A DNA stretch of 64,000 nucleotides from Thorsellia anophelis DSM 18579 (GCF_900111395.1 NZ_FOHV01000001.1:186001-250000); one strand, 5' to 3'. Positions 39,507 to 50,198 are shown, numbered from the stretch's first letter. Notes: generated by a model from the letters alone, not told the origin. Numbers and translations: made by a program.

Positions 39507-39770
39507 TTGGCTAATATCAAATCAGCTAAGAAGCGTGCGATTCAATCTGAAAAACGCCGCCAACATAATGCTAGCCGTCGCTCAATGATGCGTACATACA
39601 TCAAAAAAGTTTACGCTGCAATTGAAGCAAATAATAAAGATGAAGCAGTAGCTGCTTTTGCTGTGATGCAACCGATCTTAGATCGTCAAGCAGCACGTGG
39701 TTTAATCCACAAAAACAAAGCAGCACGTCATAAGGCTAACCTTACTAAGCACATCGCTGCGATGGCTTAA
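39507..39770 (+). CDS. rpsT: 30S ribosomal protein S20
   Basis: S20 is a 16S rRNA-binding helical-bundle protein. The 87 residues ([20 protein letters not shown] after the initiator) match E. coli in length. Translation starts at TTG, the same rare start used by E. coli rpsT, which makes its translation sensitive to S20 levels there. CAGGAG lies six bases before it. Confidence 0.97.
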   Translation: MANIKSAKKRAIQSEKRRQHNASRRSMMRTYIKKVYAAIEANNKDEAVAAFAVMQPILDRQAARGLIHKNKAARHKANLTKHIAAMA

Positions 39771-39793
39771 TCAAGCTTTTTAGCGCTTCTATG

Positions 39794-39819
39794 AATCCCG
39801 TTATTTTACGGGATTTTTT
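39794..39819 (+). terminator. rpsT intrinsic terminator
   Basis: AATCCCGT (39794-39801) and ACGGGATT (39808-39815) pair around a six-base loop and run into a T-tract. It lies 24 bases after rpsT. Confidence 0.92.
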
Positions 39820-40215
39820 GTTTTTTGATAAGCATTGAAGTTTTTTAATGCTTATTTGCATATTTTGTTTTAAATTCCCCTAATTTAATTAGTACATTTC
39901 CTATCCTGTATGTTTAAGAGTAGTACTCTTAGCATAATATGCTTCACTCTAAACTTTTTCTCATCTCTATATATTAACTATTTGATTTGTAAATTTGCTT
40001 GGTGACGTATTTTAAATAATATTGAAAAATCAATGTGTTTTAATTTAAGTGTCATTTTTATTAAGGACAAGCTTTTTTTCTTTCTCAATGAAAAAGTGGT
40101 TAAATTTTAATTAGTGCTGTTTTAATGATCTAGGTCAAATGGTATGACCATTTGGCTTGGTACTCTGCTTTTAGCCCAAAAGGCTGTACCGATTGATTAA
40201 CTTAGGAGAAAAGTT
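39820..40215 (+). promoter_or_regulatory. pflB upstream region with nested hairpins
   Basis: The long leader before pflB has no gene. CAAATGG/CCATTTG (about 40136-40154) forms a hairpin. GGTAC...GTACC with AGCC/GGCT inside (about 40160-40189) forms a second one just before the ribosome-binding site CTTAGGAG. An ATTGAAAAATCAAT palindrome near 40020-40033 recalls an FNR half-site pair but with shorter spacing, so FNR control is not shown. The focA gene that precedes pflB in E. coli is absent. Confidence 0.35.
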
Positions 40216-42507
40216 ATGGCTAACAGCATGAATATTCAAGAGTTGCAAAATACTGCATGGCGTGGTTTTAAAGCCGGTAATTGGCAAGAAAATGTCGATG
40301 TCCGAGATTTTATCCACTTAAATTACACTCCATATGAAGGGGATGAAAGTTTCTTAGCAGGAGCAACACCTGCAACGACAAAATTATGGGAAAAAGTATC
40401 GGAAGGAATCAAGGAAGAAAATCGTACTCATTCTCCATTAGATTTTGATACCGAAATTATCTCGACTATTACTTCTCATGATGCTGGTTATATCGATCAG
40501 TCTTTAGAGAAGATAGTTGGTCTTCAAACAGATGCTCCTTTAAAGCGTGCTATCATGCCATTTGGTGGCATTAAGATGATTGAAAGTTCATTTAAAGCTT
40601 ATGGACGCGAACTAAATCCTGAATTAAAGAAAATCTTTACTGATTATCGTAAGACACACAACCAGGGTGTATTTGATGTTTATACACCAGATATCTTAAG
40701 CTGTCGTAAATCAGGTGTTTTAACTGGTTTACCAGACGCTTATGGGCGTGGGCGCATTATTGGTGACTACCGCCGCGTTGCGTTATACGGTATTGATTTC
40801 TTAATGGCTGATAAGGTCAAACAATTTAAATCACTTCAAGAAAAATTTGAGCAAGGTGAAGATCTTCATATGACTATTCAGTTACGTGAAGAAATTTCTG
40901 AGCAGCATCGTGCCCTTGGTAAAATGAAAGAAATGGCAGCAAAACATGGTTTTGATATATCAAAACCTGCGACGACTGCACAAGAAGCCGTTCAATGGAC
41001 TTATTTTGCATATTTAGCTGCGGTAAAATCACAAAACGGTGCGGCTATGTCATTTGGTCGTGTTTCAACATTTTTAGATGTGTTTATTGATCGTGATTTA
41101 CGTGAAGGTAAAATTACTGAAATTGAAGCTCAAGAACTTGTTGATCATCTTGTAATGAAATTACGTATGGTACGTTTCTTGCGTACACCAGAATATGATG
41201 AGTTATTCTCTGGCGATCCAATTTGGGCAACAGAATCATTAGCGGGTATGGGCTTAGATGGCCGTACGATGGTCACGAAGACTACGTTTAGATTCTTAAA
41301 TACGCTCTATACAATGGGTCCTTCCCCTGAGCCTAATATGACGATTTTATGGTCAGAGCAATTACCGATTGATTTCAAAAAATATGCGTCAAAAGTCTCT
41401 ATCGATACTTCATCACTTCAGTATGAAAATGATGATTTAATGCGTCCTGACTTTAATAGTGATGACTATGCGATTGCGTGCTGCGTGAGTCCAATGGTGG
41501 TCGGTAAGCATATGCAATTTTTTGGTGCACGTGCCAACTTGGCTAAAACACTGCTTTATGCAATAAACGGTGGTGTGGATGAGAAATTAAAAATCCAAGT
41601 TGGACCGAAAGCAGAACCAATTAAAGATGAGTATTTAAACTTTGATGATGTGATGAATCGCTTAGATGGATTTATGGATTGGTTAGCTAAGCAATATGTT
41701 ACTGCGCTTAATAGTATCCATTATATGCATGATAAGTATAGCTATGAAGCTGCATTAATGGCATTACATGATAGAGATGTCCGTAGAACGATGGCGTGTG
41801 GCATCGCAGGGCTTTCTGTTGCAGCAGACTCACTGTCAGCAATTAAATATGCGAAAGTAAAACCGATTCGTGATGAAGACGGTATTGCGATTGATTTTGA
41901 AATCGAAGGTGAGTTCCCGACCTTTGGTAATAATAATAAATTAGTCGATGATATTGCTTGTGATTTAGTTGAACGTTTTATGAAGAAAATTCAGAAATTG
42001 AAAACTTATCGTGATGCAGTGCCAACACAATCAGTGTTAACCATTACATCAAATGTTGTATACGGTAAAAAAACGGGTAACACACCTGATGGACGTCGTG
42101 CTGGTGCACCATTTGGACCAGGTGCAAATCCAATGCATGGCAGAGATCAGAAAGGTGCAGTTGCTTCATTGACTTCAGTTTCTAAATTACCGTTTGCTTA
42201 TGCAAAAGATGGCATTTCATATACATTCTCGATTGTTCCTAATGCGTTAGGCAAAACAGATGAAGAACGTAAAACTAATCTTGCAGGCATGATGGACGGT
42301 TATTTCCATCACTCAGCGCAAGTTGAAGGTGGTCAGCATCTTAATGTGAACGTCTTAAATCGTGAGATGCTAGTTGAAGCTATGAATGATCCTGAATTGT
42401 ATCCACAATTAACTATTCGTGTATCAGGTTATGCGGTGCGATTTAATTCATTGACTCGTGAGCAACAACAAGATGTGATTACTCGTACTTTTACAACAAC
42501 CATGTAA
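40216..42507 (+). CDS. pflB: formate C-acetyltransferase (pyruvate formate-lyase)
   Basis: PflB converts pyruvate and CoA to acetyl-CoA and formate in anaerobic growth by a glycyl-radical mechanism. The 763 residues (760 in E. coli) show the catalytic Cys pair in [10 protein letters not shown] (equivalent to Cys418-Cys419) and the radical glycine in [10 protein letters not shown] near the C-terminus. It is followed by a terminator and then pflA about 190 bases on. A mixed-acid fermentation route is implied. Confidence 0.98.
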   Translation: MANSMNIQELQNTAWRGFKAGNWQENVDVRDFIHLNYTPYEGDESFLAGATPATTKLWEKVSEGIKEENRTHSPLDFDTEIISTITSHDAGYIDQSLEKIVGLQTDAPLKRAIMPFGGIKMIESSFKAYGRELNPELKKIFTDYRKTHNQGVFDVYTPDILSCRKSGVLTGLPDAYGRGRIIGDYRRVALYGIDFLMADKVKQFKSLQEKFEQGEDLHMTIQLREEISEQHRALGKMKEMAAKHGFDISKPATTAQEAVQWTYFAYLAAVKSQNGAAMSFGRVSTFLDVFIDRDLREGKITEIEAQELVDHLVMKLRMVRFLRTPEYDELFSGDPIWATESLAGMGLDGRTMVTKTTFRFLNTLYTMGPSPEPNMTILWSEQLPIDFKKYASKVSIDTSSLQYENDDLMRPDFNSDDYAIACCVSPMVVGKHMQFFGARANLAKTLLYAINGGVDEKLKIQVGPKAEPIKDEYLNFDDVMNRLDGFMDWLAKQYVTALNSIHYMHDKYSYEAALMALHDRDVRRTMACGIAGLSVAADSLSAIKYAKVKPIRDEDGIAIDFEIEGEFPTFGNNNKLVDDIACDLVERFMKKIQKLKTYRDAVPTQSVLTITSNVVYGKKTGNTPDGRRAGAPFGPGANPMHGRDQKGAVASLTSVSKLPFAYAKDGISYTFSIVPNALGKTDEERKTNLAGMMDGYFHHSAQVEGGQHLNVNVLNREMLVEAMNDPELYPQLTIRVSGYAVRFNSLTREQQQDVITRTFTTTM

Positions 42508-42557
42508 AGGTAAAAAGTTTGTACAGGTAAGTGCAAATAAACTGATAATCTAACTTA

Positions 42558-42585
42558 AAAGCCTCGCAATGCGAGGCTTTCTTTT
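42558..42585 (+). terminator. pflB intrinsic terminator
   Basis: AAGCCTCGC (42559-42567) and GCGAGGCTT (42571-42579) form a strong stem with an AAT loop and a TTCTTTT tail. pflA is therefore probably under its own promoter. Confidence 0.92.
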
Positions 42586-42699
42586 GAAGTGTGATCACAG
42601 TCTAAGTGGATGAAATATGTTAGAGTCATTCAAAATCAAAGGATGTGATGGTTCATTTAACTTTTAATCAGAGATGATAAATATTTTAGGAGTCTGATT

Positions 42700-43440
42700 A
42701 TGTCTACTTTAGGTCGAGTACATTCAATTGAATCATGTGGCACATTAGATGGCCCAGGTATTCGTTATGTGGTCTTTTTTCAAGGGTGTTTGATGCGCTG
42801 TATGTATTGTCATAATCGTGACACTTGGGATTTGCATTCAGGAAGGGAAGTGACCGTGGATGAACTCATGTCAGAACTTGTCACTTATCGTGCTTATATG
42901 AATGCCTCCGGGGGAGGGGTTACAGCTACGGGCGGAGAGGCAGTATTACAGCCCGAATTTATTCGGGATTGGTTTAGAGCTTGTAAAGCTGAAGGAATAC
43001 ACACTTGTCTTGATACTAATGGATTTGTCAGGCATTACGATATCGTCATTGATGAGATGATAGAAGCCACTGATTTAGTTATGCTGGATATTAAACAAGT
43101 CAATGATGAAATACACCAGCAACTTGCAGGAGTCTCTAATCAAAGAACTCTTCAGTTTGCAAAATATCTCGCTCAAAAAAATAAAAGAACGTGGGTACGA
43201 TATGTGGTTGTGCCAGGGTGGACAGATGATGATGCGTCTGCACATCTGCTTGGCGAGTTTACCAGTAATATGTACAACATTGAAAAAATAGAGTTATTAC
43301 CCTATCACGAACTAGGTAAGCACAAATGGACAACAATGGGGGAAATTTACCCCTTAGAAAGCACTAAGCCTCCTTCAAAAGAAACATTAGACCGCCTTAA
43401 AAATATTATTGCTGGCTACGGATTACCCGTTGTTTATTAA
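42700..43440 (+). CDS. pflA: pyruvate formate-lyase activating enzyme
   Basis: PflA is a radical SAM enzyme that installs the glycyl radical on PflB. The 246 residues equal E. coli PflA. The CxxxCxxC cluster lies in [15 protein letters not shown], and [17 protein letters not shown] forms the SAM-binding GGE region. [12 protein letters not shown] near the end is the family signature. TTAGGAG precedes the ATG. Confidence 0.97.
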   Translation: MSTLGRVHSIESCGTLDGPGIRYVVFFQGCLMRCMYCHNRDTWDLHSGREVTVDELMSELVTYRAYMNASGGGVTATGGEAVLQPEFIRDWFRACKAEGIHTCLDTNGFVRHYDIVIDEMIEATDLVMLDIKQVNDEIHQQLAGVSNQRTLQFAKYLAQKNKRTWVRYVVVPGWTDDDASAHLLGEFTSNMYNIEKIELLPYHELGKHKWTTMGEIYPLESTKPPSKETLDRLKNIIAGYGLPVVY

Positions 43441-43581
43441 CTGCTTTGTAATTAAACTAGTCATGTTTTGTTCATGAACATTGTTTGGCTAGATCATTAA
43501 AGAGATAATGAGCGTTATCTCTATGAGAGCATGGCTATTCGTAGTTGCTATTTTATTTTATATTTTTAAATAGGGGATTAA

Positions 43582-43875
43582 ATGAAAGTTACTGATATTT
43601 TGATATTTATTGTTATTATTGCACTTGTGTGTTTAATGTTTTATGGCATATACCGGCTAATGGTTTCAAAAACAATGAAACAGTTACCTAATTTTACTGA
43701 TGAAAGATTGGTTAAAGCATACAAAAATACTAACCCCATTCTAATCATACTTGTTTCACTTGTCGTATTTGTTCTTTTTCCTGGGCTTGGTGTAGTTGTC
43801 TTTTTCTATAATAGAAGAATGCGCAAAGAGTATGCATTAGTCATGCAAGAACGTTCTATTGAGATACCTAAGTAA
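43582..43875 (+). CDS. small two-segment membrane protein of unknown function
   Basis: The 97 residues have two hydrophobic segments (about 5-26, ILIFIVIIALVCLMFYGIY, and about 52-74, ILIILVSLVVFVLFPGLGVV), flanked by basic stretches (YNRRMRKEY). No domain or catalytic motif is recognised. A TAGGGGATTAAATG start region and a strong terminator after it support a real, independently expressed gene. Confidence 0.65.
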   Translation: MKVTDILIFIVIIALVCLMFYGIYRLMVSKTMKQLPNFTDERLVKAYKNTNPILIILVSLVVFVLFPGLGVVVFFYNRRMRKEYALVMQERSIEIPK

Positions 43876-43948
43876 CTTGACCAGTTCTTTATGATATATT
43901 TTGATATAGTAGTGCATCACTATTAAACCTTGTAGAAGATGTACGAAT

Positions 43949-43989
43949 AAAAACCGATGGTTATCAAATTATTCCATCGGTTTTTTTAT
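43949..43989 (+). terminator. intrinsic terminator
   Basis: AAACCGATGG (43951-43960) and CCATCGGTTT (43974-43983) form a ten-base stem with a 13-base loop and a seven-T tail. It lies 74 bases after the small membrane protein gene. Confidence 0.88.
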
Positions 43990-44066
43990 TTTATTTGATT
44001 AAGGACATTGCTATTGCCCTGCTATTCGTTTTTTCAATTAGTCATAGGTTTTAAAACAGCTTTTGA

Positions 44067-45302
44067 CTATTGTGCTGCGATAGCCATCTCTTCCACAGCC
44101 GTTTTATCATCTATTTGCCCATTAAAATGTCGAGTAATAACATCAAAAAATGCATTTTTAATAGACGGTGGAACTGCATGACCATGCCCGATAGAACCTA
44201 AAAGTGTATTATTTTGATTGGCTTCAGATAAGTCCTTCATTGCTTTTTTTGCACAGGCATCAAATTCAGTATCGGGAATATCAGTTCTAGCTGGAACTGA
44301 ACCCTTGACTTTGTTAAAGGCAATTTGGAAACTTGGATCCATGACTGCAGCGGCAAATTTGTTTTGTGCATTAACCGATTCTTCCCCAACCTTAAACATG
44401 GCGAATTGATCGGTGTTAAACGTCACAGCTCCTTGTGTTCCAGGTAATCTGAAACATAAAAAATCTTTATCAGGTGTCATTCCAGCAGAGATAAACTCTC
44501 CCTTAGCCCAATCCCCCATAATTTGAAATGCAGCTTGTTCATTAATAACTAATCCAGATGCGACATTCCAATCACGTCCTGAAAAATCTTTATCAACGAG
44601 TTTGCGAAGCTGTGCCATTCTTGCAAAAACTTGGCGAGTAGTATCTGATTTAATGGTATCTTGATCTAACTCGATAAATGCTTTTCTATAGTAATCCACT
44701 CCCCCTGTTGCAAGTGCGACACCATCAAATATGGTTGCATCTTGCCAAGGCTGACCACCATGTGCAAGGGCGATCAAACCGGCGGCTTGCACTTTTTCAG
44801 CTGCAGTAATAAATTCATCCCAAGTCGCGGGAATTTGAGTAATTCCCACTTTATCCATGACGGCTTTATTCGCCCATACCCAGTTAGTTGAATGAACATT
44901 AACAGGCGCAGCAATCCATTTATTTTCATATTTTGAAAAAGCTTGAATCGCAGCAGGAACCACCGCATCCCAGTTACCTTCTTTAGCAACTGGGCTAATG
45001 TCGGCTAGCACACCTTCTGCTGCCCAGTTTGTGATATCAAACCCTAACATTTGTACGGCTGTAGGGGGATTACCTGAAAGCACACGAGTTCTAACAGTTG
45101 TCATTGCAGCCTCACCACCGCCACCTGCAACAGGCATATCATTCCAAGTGATCCCGTCTTTTTCTAAGTTTGTTTTTAATACATTCAATGCAGCCGCTTC
45201 GCTACCAGCTGTCCACCAATGAAGTACTTCAACACTATCGTTAGCAAAAGCAGGAATGCTGATTGAGGAAGAAATTATTAATGCACATAAAGTTTTTTTC
45301 AT
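44067..45302 (-). CDS. sugar ABC transporter substrate-binding protein (GtsA-like)
   Basis: This is a periplasmic solute-binding protein of the extracellular SBP family 1, with closest resemblance to glucose/mannose binders of the GtsA type. Evidence is EVLHWWTAGSEAAALNVLKT, GITWNDMPVAGGGGEAAMTT and GNPPTAVQMLGFDI. The start at 45302 (MKKTLCALIISSSISIPAFA) gives a signal peptide and has CAGGGG upstream. The product is 411 residues. No permease or ATPase gene lies next to it, so it must work with a transporter encoded elsewhere or act alone. Confidence 0.85.
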   Translation of the reverse strand: MKKTLCALIISSSISIPAFANDSVEVLHWWTAGSEAAALNVLKTNLEKDGITWNDMPVAGGGGEAAMTTVRTRVLSGNPPTAVQMLGFDITNWAAEGVLADISPVAKEGNWDAVVPAAIQAFSKYENKWIAAPVNVHSTNWVWANKAVMDKVGITQIPATWDEFITAAEKVQAAGLIALAHGGQPWQDATIFDGVALATGGVDYYRKAFIELDQDTIKSDTTRQVFARMAQLRKLVDKDFSGRDWNVASGLVINEQAAFQIMGDWAKGEFISAGMTPDKDFLCFRLPGTQGAVTFNTDQFAMFKVGEESVNAQNKFAAAVMDPSFQIAFNKVKGSVPARTDIPDTEFDACAKKAMKDLSEANQNNTLLGSIGHGHAVPPSIKNAFFDVITRHFNGQIDDKTAVEEMAIAAQ

Positions 45303-45470
45303 GTTAAACCCCTGTATATATTTTAAAAAAATGGACACGGAACATCTAACTGTTGACTAGGCTCACTGATACAAACTTAAATTCTATTACTATGAAATAT
45401 TTAGATTGCATTTATTTAAGATGACAGTTGTAATTGGAATGCATTTAAAATTATGCTTCATGAACTCAGT

Positions 45471-45504
45471 GTCTATTATTTATGCTATAGGAAAAATAAT
45501 AGAC
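45471..45504. repeat. 11-bp inverted repeat
   Basis: GTCTATTATTT (45471-45481) and AAATAATAGAC (45494-45504) form an 11-base stem between ybiU and the binding-protein gene. No T-tract follows on the minus strand. Confidence 0.5.
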
Positions 45505-45546
45505 CTTGAATACGTTGCTATTTAATGAATCATGCTTATTAGTTTA

Positions 45547-46800
45547 TTATGACTTTTCTATGAAACCTAACTGCTCACGTCCTAACTGTGTTAAAGTCGC
45601 TTCTGTGGCTCTGTTTTGAAAATCTACTTCAAAATCATCAGCTGCAAAATCAGGTGGTGATTTACCTTCAAGAAAATGTAATCGCTGCGCTTCTAAATAG
45701 GCCGCATTTTTTTCACACCAAGGTGCAGATGCAATATACATAACATTACTGTCAAATTCCCCATTATGTTCATTTTCAACAGAATGGATCACATCACAAT
45801 GCCAAAAAACACAATCTCCAGGTTCTAAATCAGGAATAGGCGACATCCCTTTTAATAAAAGAGAATGCCATTGCTCTGATATTGAGAGCGCACGGCAGGG
45901 AGCAGCTCCACACAATTCGTCTTCTGGAACATCATCTTGTATTGCTCTTAGTAAAATATATGCCATTGCGTTAGCTACGGGTAAGACATTGAGTGTACCT
46001 GCATGTTTTCTCTGTGGTGAGAGTGCAGTCCAACCTTGGAATGTTCTAAACATAGAACAGACTGCAGGTGAAGGATATTCTTTGACTAATGTACGCCCTT
46101 CAGCTAAAAATGGGTCATATTGATTCCAATTACCTGAAAAAATATGACGATACACATGTCTAAAATTTGGATCAAGCCATCTTTCAATCGAACCACCATC
46201 AACATGAGGAGACAGTCCTAGGGAACTTGAGCCTGGTGGTCTTCTCCTTATCCTATCTGCGTAACTGACAATACGATTAGGGTCAAAATAGGATTCTGTT
46301 CCATTTGAGGATTTCCATAACGTATTTAGAAATACTTGAGCGGCATTCATGTTGACATCTTGTCTTGCTTTAACTTGTGCCTCGGACCAATAGATACCGT
46401 ATATTTGCGGTTTGCTAGAGGCTAATGTTCCAAAGTAATTATCCTCTGCGGCATGTTTTAATTTTTCGTAAAAATCATTGGCGTCTAGATAATGACCTAT
46501 ATCTTCATTCCAACGCGTTGCGGTTTCTTTTGAAAATACCCCTAAAATAGCACAGCAACCACGTTTCTTAATTTTTTCTATCGTCTCTTTGGTAACTTGA
46601 TTATTGAGGATTTCGTTGATATGGACTTGAGGGACTGGGTTAATCCCATTTTCTAATTCAGATGTAATCTCTTTTATTTGCTCTTCTATATTAGCTTGTA
46701 GTTCAAGGAATACCTTTTGGTAGTTGGGTAAATTCTGTCTTAAGTTTCTTTTTATCTCAGTGATGGCTTGAGGTAAATTGTCAAGGCTAGGTAAAGTCAT
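45547..46800 (-). CDS. ybiU: YbiU family (DUF1479) putative 2-oxoglutarate/Fe(II) dioxygenase
   Basis: The 417-residue protein resembles E. coli YbiU, a DUF1479 member with a cupin-like fold. The HxD motif lies in [15 protein letters not shown], and the second histidine in [12 protein letters not shown], as expected for an iron-binding 2-oxoglutarate oxygenase. The start at 46800 ([14 protein letters not shown]) has GGAGTG upstream. The substrate is unknown; the call of oxygenase activity comes from the motif, not from experiment. Confidence 0.85.
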   Translation of the reverse strand: MTLPSLDNLPQAITEIKRNLRQNLPNYQKVFLELQANIEEQIKEITSELENGINPVPQVHINEILNNQVTKETIEKIKKRGCCAILGVFSKETATRWNEDIGHYLDANDFYEKLKHAAEDNYFGTLASSKPQIYGIYWSEAQVKARQDVNMNAAQVFLNTLWKSSNGTESYFDPNRIVSYADRIRRRPPGSSSLGLSPHVDGGSIERWLDPNFRHVYRHIFSGNWNQYDPFLAEGRTLVKEYPSPAVCSMFRTFQGWTALSPQRKHAGTLNVLPVANAMAYILLRAIQDDVPEDELCGAAPCRALSISEQWHSLLLKGMSPIPDLEPGDCVFWHCDVIHSVENEHNGEFDSNVMYIASAPWCEKNAAYLEAQRLHFLEGKSPPDFAADDFEVDFQNRATEATLTQLGREQLGFIEKS

Positions 46801-47359
46801 ATTGAACACTCCTGAATTTAGAAAATAAATTAACAAACGAGTCTCTTTTAACAGTATTGCTATTATTAGCTAATAAAATAGGAAGAAAAAGAGTTAAATT
46901 TTTGTTAAAAATTTCCTCTTTTATGAATTGTAATATTTGATTATTTTTTTATTATTTAACAATTAGATGTTGAGTTAAGTGAGGTTCTATATTTATTTTG
47001 TTAAATTTATGTGCTTTTTATGCTTATATAATTCTCCGTAGGATGACACTCATTTTGCTTTAAGTTTGTTCTTAAATTAGCAATTAGATAAATCATTATT
47101 TCTAACGCTTTGATTTAAAATAATTAATGTGGAATGGTTTAAGAATTAAAGCTTATTGATTTATTTTCTGCATTTATTAGTTAATTGAAAATAAGGTGAT
47201 GTCATTACGTTAATAGTTAAAATTGCGCACATAATGTACAATCATACCTCTGAGTGCTCTTTTTTGCCCAGGTAGAAAGGAGTAATTACCTATCCCAAAT
47301 GGTTGGGGTAGAAATATGGAGTCTGTCATCTATAATATTAGATTGCATTGGATACCAAT
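46801..47359. other. ybiU-sgrR divergent region
   Basis: About 560 bases with no gene. Near 47270-47310 is a hairpin built from ACCTATCCC...GGGGTAG, with a stray AAAGGAG before it. In enterobacteria the small RNA SgrS lies divergently beside sgrR. No sequence with the conserved SgrS ptsG-pairing region or a terminator was recognised here. Confidence 0.4.
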
Positions 47360-49072
47360 ATGATGAAATTACTAAGATTGCAAAATCAATACTTGAGATT
47401 ATGGCGTGGCTTAACTTTATATGAGCATCAGTGTTTAATCACATTATCGGAAATAGCTGATATTTTGTGTTGCACACCAAGGCATGCACGTTCTTTACTA
47501 TTAGCGATGCAGAAACAAAATTGGCTTAAATGGGAGGCAGTTGCTGGTAGATCAAAGAAATCAACACTACATTTATTTTTATCTGGTACAGAGATTAAAG
47601 AACAGCAGGCTCAAAAATTACTTGATGAAAATAAACTAGAACACGCAATTAATTTATTGGGGGATAAAGCACATGTCCAGCAATTGATTTTTTCTCAATT
47701 AGGCTACCGATTTAGAAAGGGTAAAGCGATGCTAAATATCCTTTATTATCGGAAGTTTCGAGACCTAGTACCTAAAGCTTCACATCGACGTTCTGAAAAA
47801 CATATCCTTAAACAAATATTCAGTGGGCTCGTACAGTTTGATGAATTAACGCAACAGATAACAGGGGATATTGCGCACTCTTGGCAAAAAATATCTGATT
47901 ATCATTGGCAATTTTATTTACGCTCAGGGGTATTTTTTCATCATGGTAGATTATTGAACGCAGAGGATATTATTTATTCACTAAAACGTTTTTTTGTACT
48001 AGAGACTTATCAGCATATAGTTGATATCAATTCGCCAGCACCTTTAGTGATTGATATCTTGTTAAATGAAGTAGATACTAATTTACTCGCCCTTCTTTCG
48101 AGCGTACCTGCGCTCATTATACCGTTAGATTGGGAAATGTTACCTGATTTTGCACACCATCCTATTGGTACTGGACCATTTAAAGTTGAAAGCCATACAA
48201 GTAATCACCTTAAAATAATAGCCTTTGATCAATATTTTGGATATAGGTCATTAATAGATGAGATCACTATTTGGGTATTACCTAAACTTGCAAATGACTC
48301 AATATACGCAGGCGTGTATATTAGTGCTGATATGGATGTATTATCACTCAACCCAATTGCAACGATGCCTATTCCATTAAGGCATACCGCTGTAGAGGAA
48401 TTGATTGAAAGGAGATTAGAAGATGGCTGTTATTTTTTACTTTTCGATAATCGTTCATCAGCAATGCAATCAATTACATTCAAATCTTGGCTTTGCCAGG
48501 TATTATCTTCCGAAAACATCCTGAGTAAGTGTGCGCATTATGATCATTATTGGGCTATTGCGAATTCTTTATTACCGCAATGGAACCATAAAACCTATTG
48601 TTATGGCTCAGATATACAGCAGCCAAATGAAATAAAAAAATTAACCATCACATACTATGCTGATCAACCTGAGTATGCGGTCATTGCAGAAGCAATTGAA
48701 AGTATTCTCAGTGAATTTGATATTAGTGTTACCATTAAATGTGTGGACTATGATATTTGGCAATCAGGACAAGATGTAACGGATATTTGGCTCGGTAGCT
48801 TGAGTTTCAATCATCCTCTATCTTTTTCTGTCTTCGCTACGTTAAATGAATTGCCTTTGTTCAAGCTCGCAACTCATTCAAGATTCAGTTGTTTAACAGA
48901 TTGGAAAGCTGAGGTATTTTCATTAGAAAAATGGTGTGAAAAATTATTGGCCGAATGTGATTTACATCCATTATTTCACCATTGGTTGTATTTGTATAAT
49001 CAACCAGGGCTACAAAATACTGAAATCAATACGCTTGGGTGGTTTGATTTTAAAAAAGCTTGGTATCGATAA
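47360..49072 (+). CDS. sgrR: SgrR-type transcriptional regulator
   Basis: SgrR responds to sugar-phosphate stress in enterobacteria. The 570 residues (551 in E. coli) begin with a helix-turn-helix part (LSEIADILCCTPRHARSLLL). A solute-binding-like domain of the SBP_bac_5 type follows: RSEKHILKQIFSGL, HWQFYLRSGVFFHHGRLL, HPIGTGPFKVES and LEDGCYFLLFDNR. The C-terminal LGWFDFKKAWYR is close to the E. coli ending. The ATG at 47360 is used; a TTG four codons upstream is possible. Confidence 0.9.
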   Translation: MMKLLRLQNQYLRLWRGLTLYEHQCLITLSEIADILCCTPRHARSLLLAMQKQNWLKWEAVAGRSKKSTLHLFLSGTEIKEQQAQKLLDENKLEHAINLLGDKAHVQQLIFSQLGYRFRKGKAMLNILYYRKFRDLVPKASHRRSEKHILKQIFSGLVQFDELTQQITGDIAHSWQKISDYHWQFYLRSGVFFHHGRLLNAEDIIYSLKRFFVLETYQHIVDINSPAPLVIDILLNEVDTNLLALLSSVPALIIPLDWEMLPDFAHHPIGTGPFKVESHTSNHLKIIAFDQYFGYRSLIDEITIWVLPKLANDSIYAGVYISADMDVLSLNPIATMPIPLRHTAVEELIERRLEDGCYFLLFDNRSSAMQSITFKSWLCQVLSSENILSKCAHYDHYWAIANSLLPQWNHKTYCYGSDIQQPNEIKKLTITYYADQPEYAVIAEAIESILSEFDISVTIKCVDYDIWQSGQDVTDIWLGSLSFNHPLSFSVFATLNELPLFKLATHSRFSCLTDWKAEVFSLEKWCEKLLAECDLHPLFHHWLYLYNQPGLQNTEINTLGWFDFKKAWYR

Positions 49073-49695
49073 ATAGCCTATTAAGCCTATCCTAATAATG
49101 TATTTATAACGAGTTAAAAATTAAGGGTTAAGTGTTGAAAATAGATTTAAAATTCTTTTATCAATATCTTATTTTTGAAGAATTTTTTAACTAGATGTTT
49201 ACCGTAACCGGTATGAAAGATAATTAATAAGTTTTAATTTTTCAAACTTTGGGCTTTCAAATTAGCTTTGTTAACTATTGACATTACAGAGTCATTTTTT
49301 TCAAGAAAAATAGCATATGCATAATCTAATTCAATCAACTTTATTTTTTACACTATTAAATCATGTCATATCACTATTAAGTGAGTGCTGATTTTAACGC
49401 ATTGGATATATTAAAATAAAAAAATAAAGGAATGCAGAGCAGCAACGATTGAATGAAGTTTTGAGTGTGTTTCCTTCATGTAAAAATAAGTTTTACATGA
49501 AGGAAACCAAATCAGTAATGAATCGCCTAGTTACTTTTTAACTATTTTTGACCAGATGATTCCGACCGATTACTTTTTACCTATTTACGTACAGTGATAA
49601 CATCACCATATTGCTAATATACGAGCATGAGAGGGAATTATGTTAAATTTTATAACTTTACTATTCCTTTAGCCATATTTTTCTCCCTAATTAGT
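49073..49695. other. sgrR-hicB gap with large hairpin
   Basis: No gene is seen in about 620 bases. The main feature is the 17-base hairpin at 49469-49507. The rest is AT-rich with no clear promoter, and no TnpB or transposase pieces were recognised. Confidence 0.4.
49469..49507. repeat. 17-bp perfect hairpin
   Basis: GTTTCCTTCATGTAAAA (49469-49485) pairs without mismatch with 49491-49507, leaving a five-base ATAAG loop. No T-tract follows. It could be a 3' end of a small RNA or a relic of a transposable element. Confidence 0.75.
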
Positions 49696-50112
49696 TTACT
49701 CGTAGATTGATCTGTTCTTACGCAAATCTTGAAGCACTAATTTAGCCAAGTAACCAGAACGTGTTTCGTGTGTCTCTTTTAGATAATTGTCGAGAGTTGC
49801 TAGAATGTATTTAGGCCAACTAACATTGAATCGTATAGCTTCAACTGTTAGATCACTGAGATCAACCTCAACTAACGAAAAAAAACCGCCCTGGTACTCA
49901 TCAAGATGGACAATATCATCGATCTCTCTAAACTTAAAGTTAGGGAGTTCCCCATCTTCTAGAAGCCCTTCAATGTGAAAAATAATGGCTTCTTTAGCAT
50001 TTTTTAATGCGCTAGCAACGCTTGTGCCTGCAGAGTAACAACCAGGAATATCAGGTATGGTAACGCCATAATCCGAATTTGTATCTTTATGGATGACAAC
50101 AGGGATATACAT
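49696..50112 (-). CDS. hicB: HicB family antitoxin
   Basis: HicB neutralises HicA and represses the operon. The 138 residues have the partial RNase H-like N-terminal domain (YGVTIPDIPGCYSAGTSVASA, NAKEAI). A C-terminal ribbon-helix-helix part (AIRFNVSWPKYILATLDNYL, then RSGYLAKLVLQDL) binds DNA. A TAGGAG ribosome-binding site precedes the ATG. hicA lies upstream on the same strand, 86 bases away, with a hairpin between them. Confidence 0.93.
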   Translation of the reverse strand: MYIPVVIHKDTNSDYGVTIPDIPGCYSAGTSVASALKNAKEAIIFHIEGLLEDGELPNFKFREIDDIVHLDEYQGGFFSLVEVDLSDLTVEAIRFNVSWPKYILATLDNYLKETHETRSGYLAKLVLQDLRKNRSIYE

Positions 50113-50165
50113 GCTTAACTCCTAATTTTATATATTTTCTTATGCCTCATTAGCTAAAAGTTTTG

Positions 50166-50198
50166 TAATTTACCCAGGGATATTCCCCGGGTAAATTA
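50166..50198. repeat. hairpin between hicA and hicB
   Basis: TAATTTACCC(a)GGG at 50166-50179 pairs with CCC(c)GGGTAAATTA at 50185-50198, a 13-pair stem with one mismatch. It may reduce hicB transcription or mark a partial terminator. hicB could also have its own promoter nearby, as in E. coli hicAB. Confidence 0.6.

Noticed and set aside
40020-40033. FNR site before pflB
   Set aside because: The palindrome ATTGAAAAATCAAT has the wrong spacing for the TTGAT-N4-ATCAA consensus, so FNR control is not claimed.
42588-42600. CRP-like TGTGATCACA upstream of pflA
   Set aside because: The two half-sites are adjacent rather than six bases apart as required for CRP.
47270-47310. Riboswitch before sgrR
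   Set aside because: The hairpin does not match the conserved core of any riboswitch class I know, such as TPP, cobalamin or purine.
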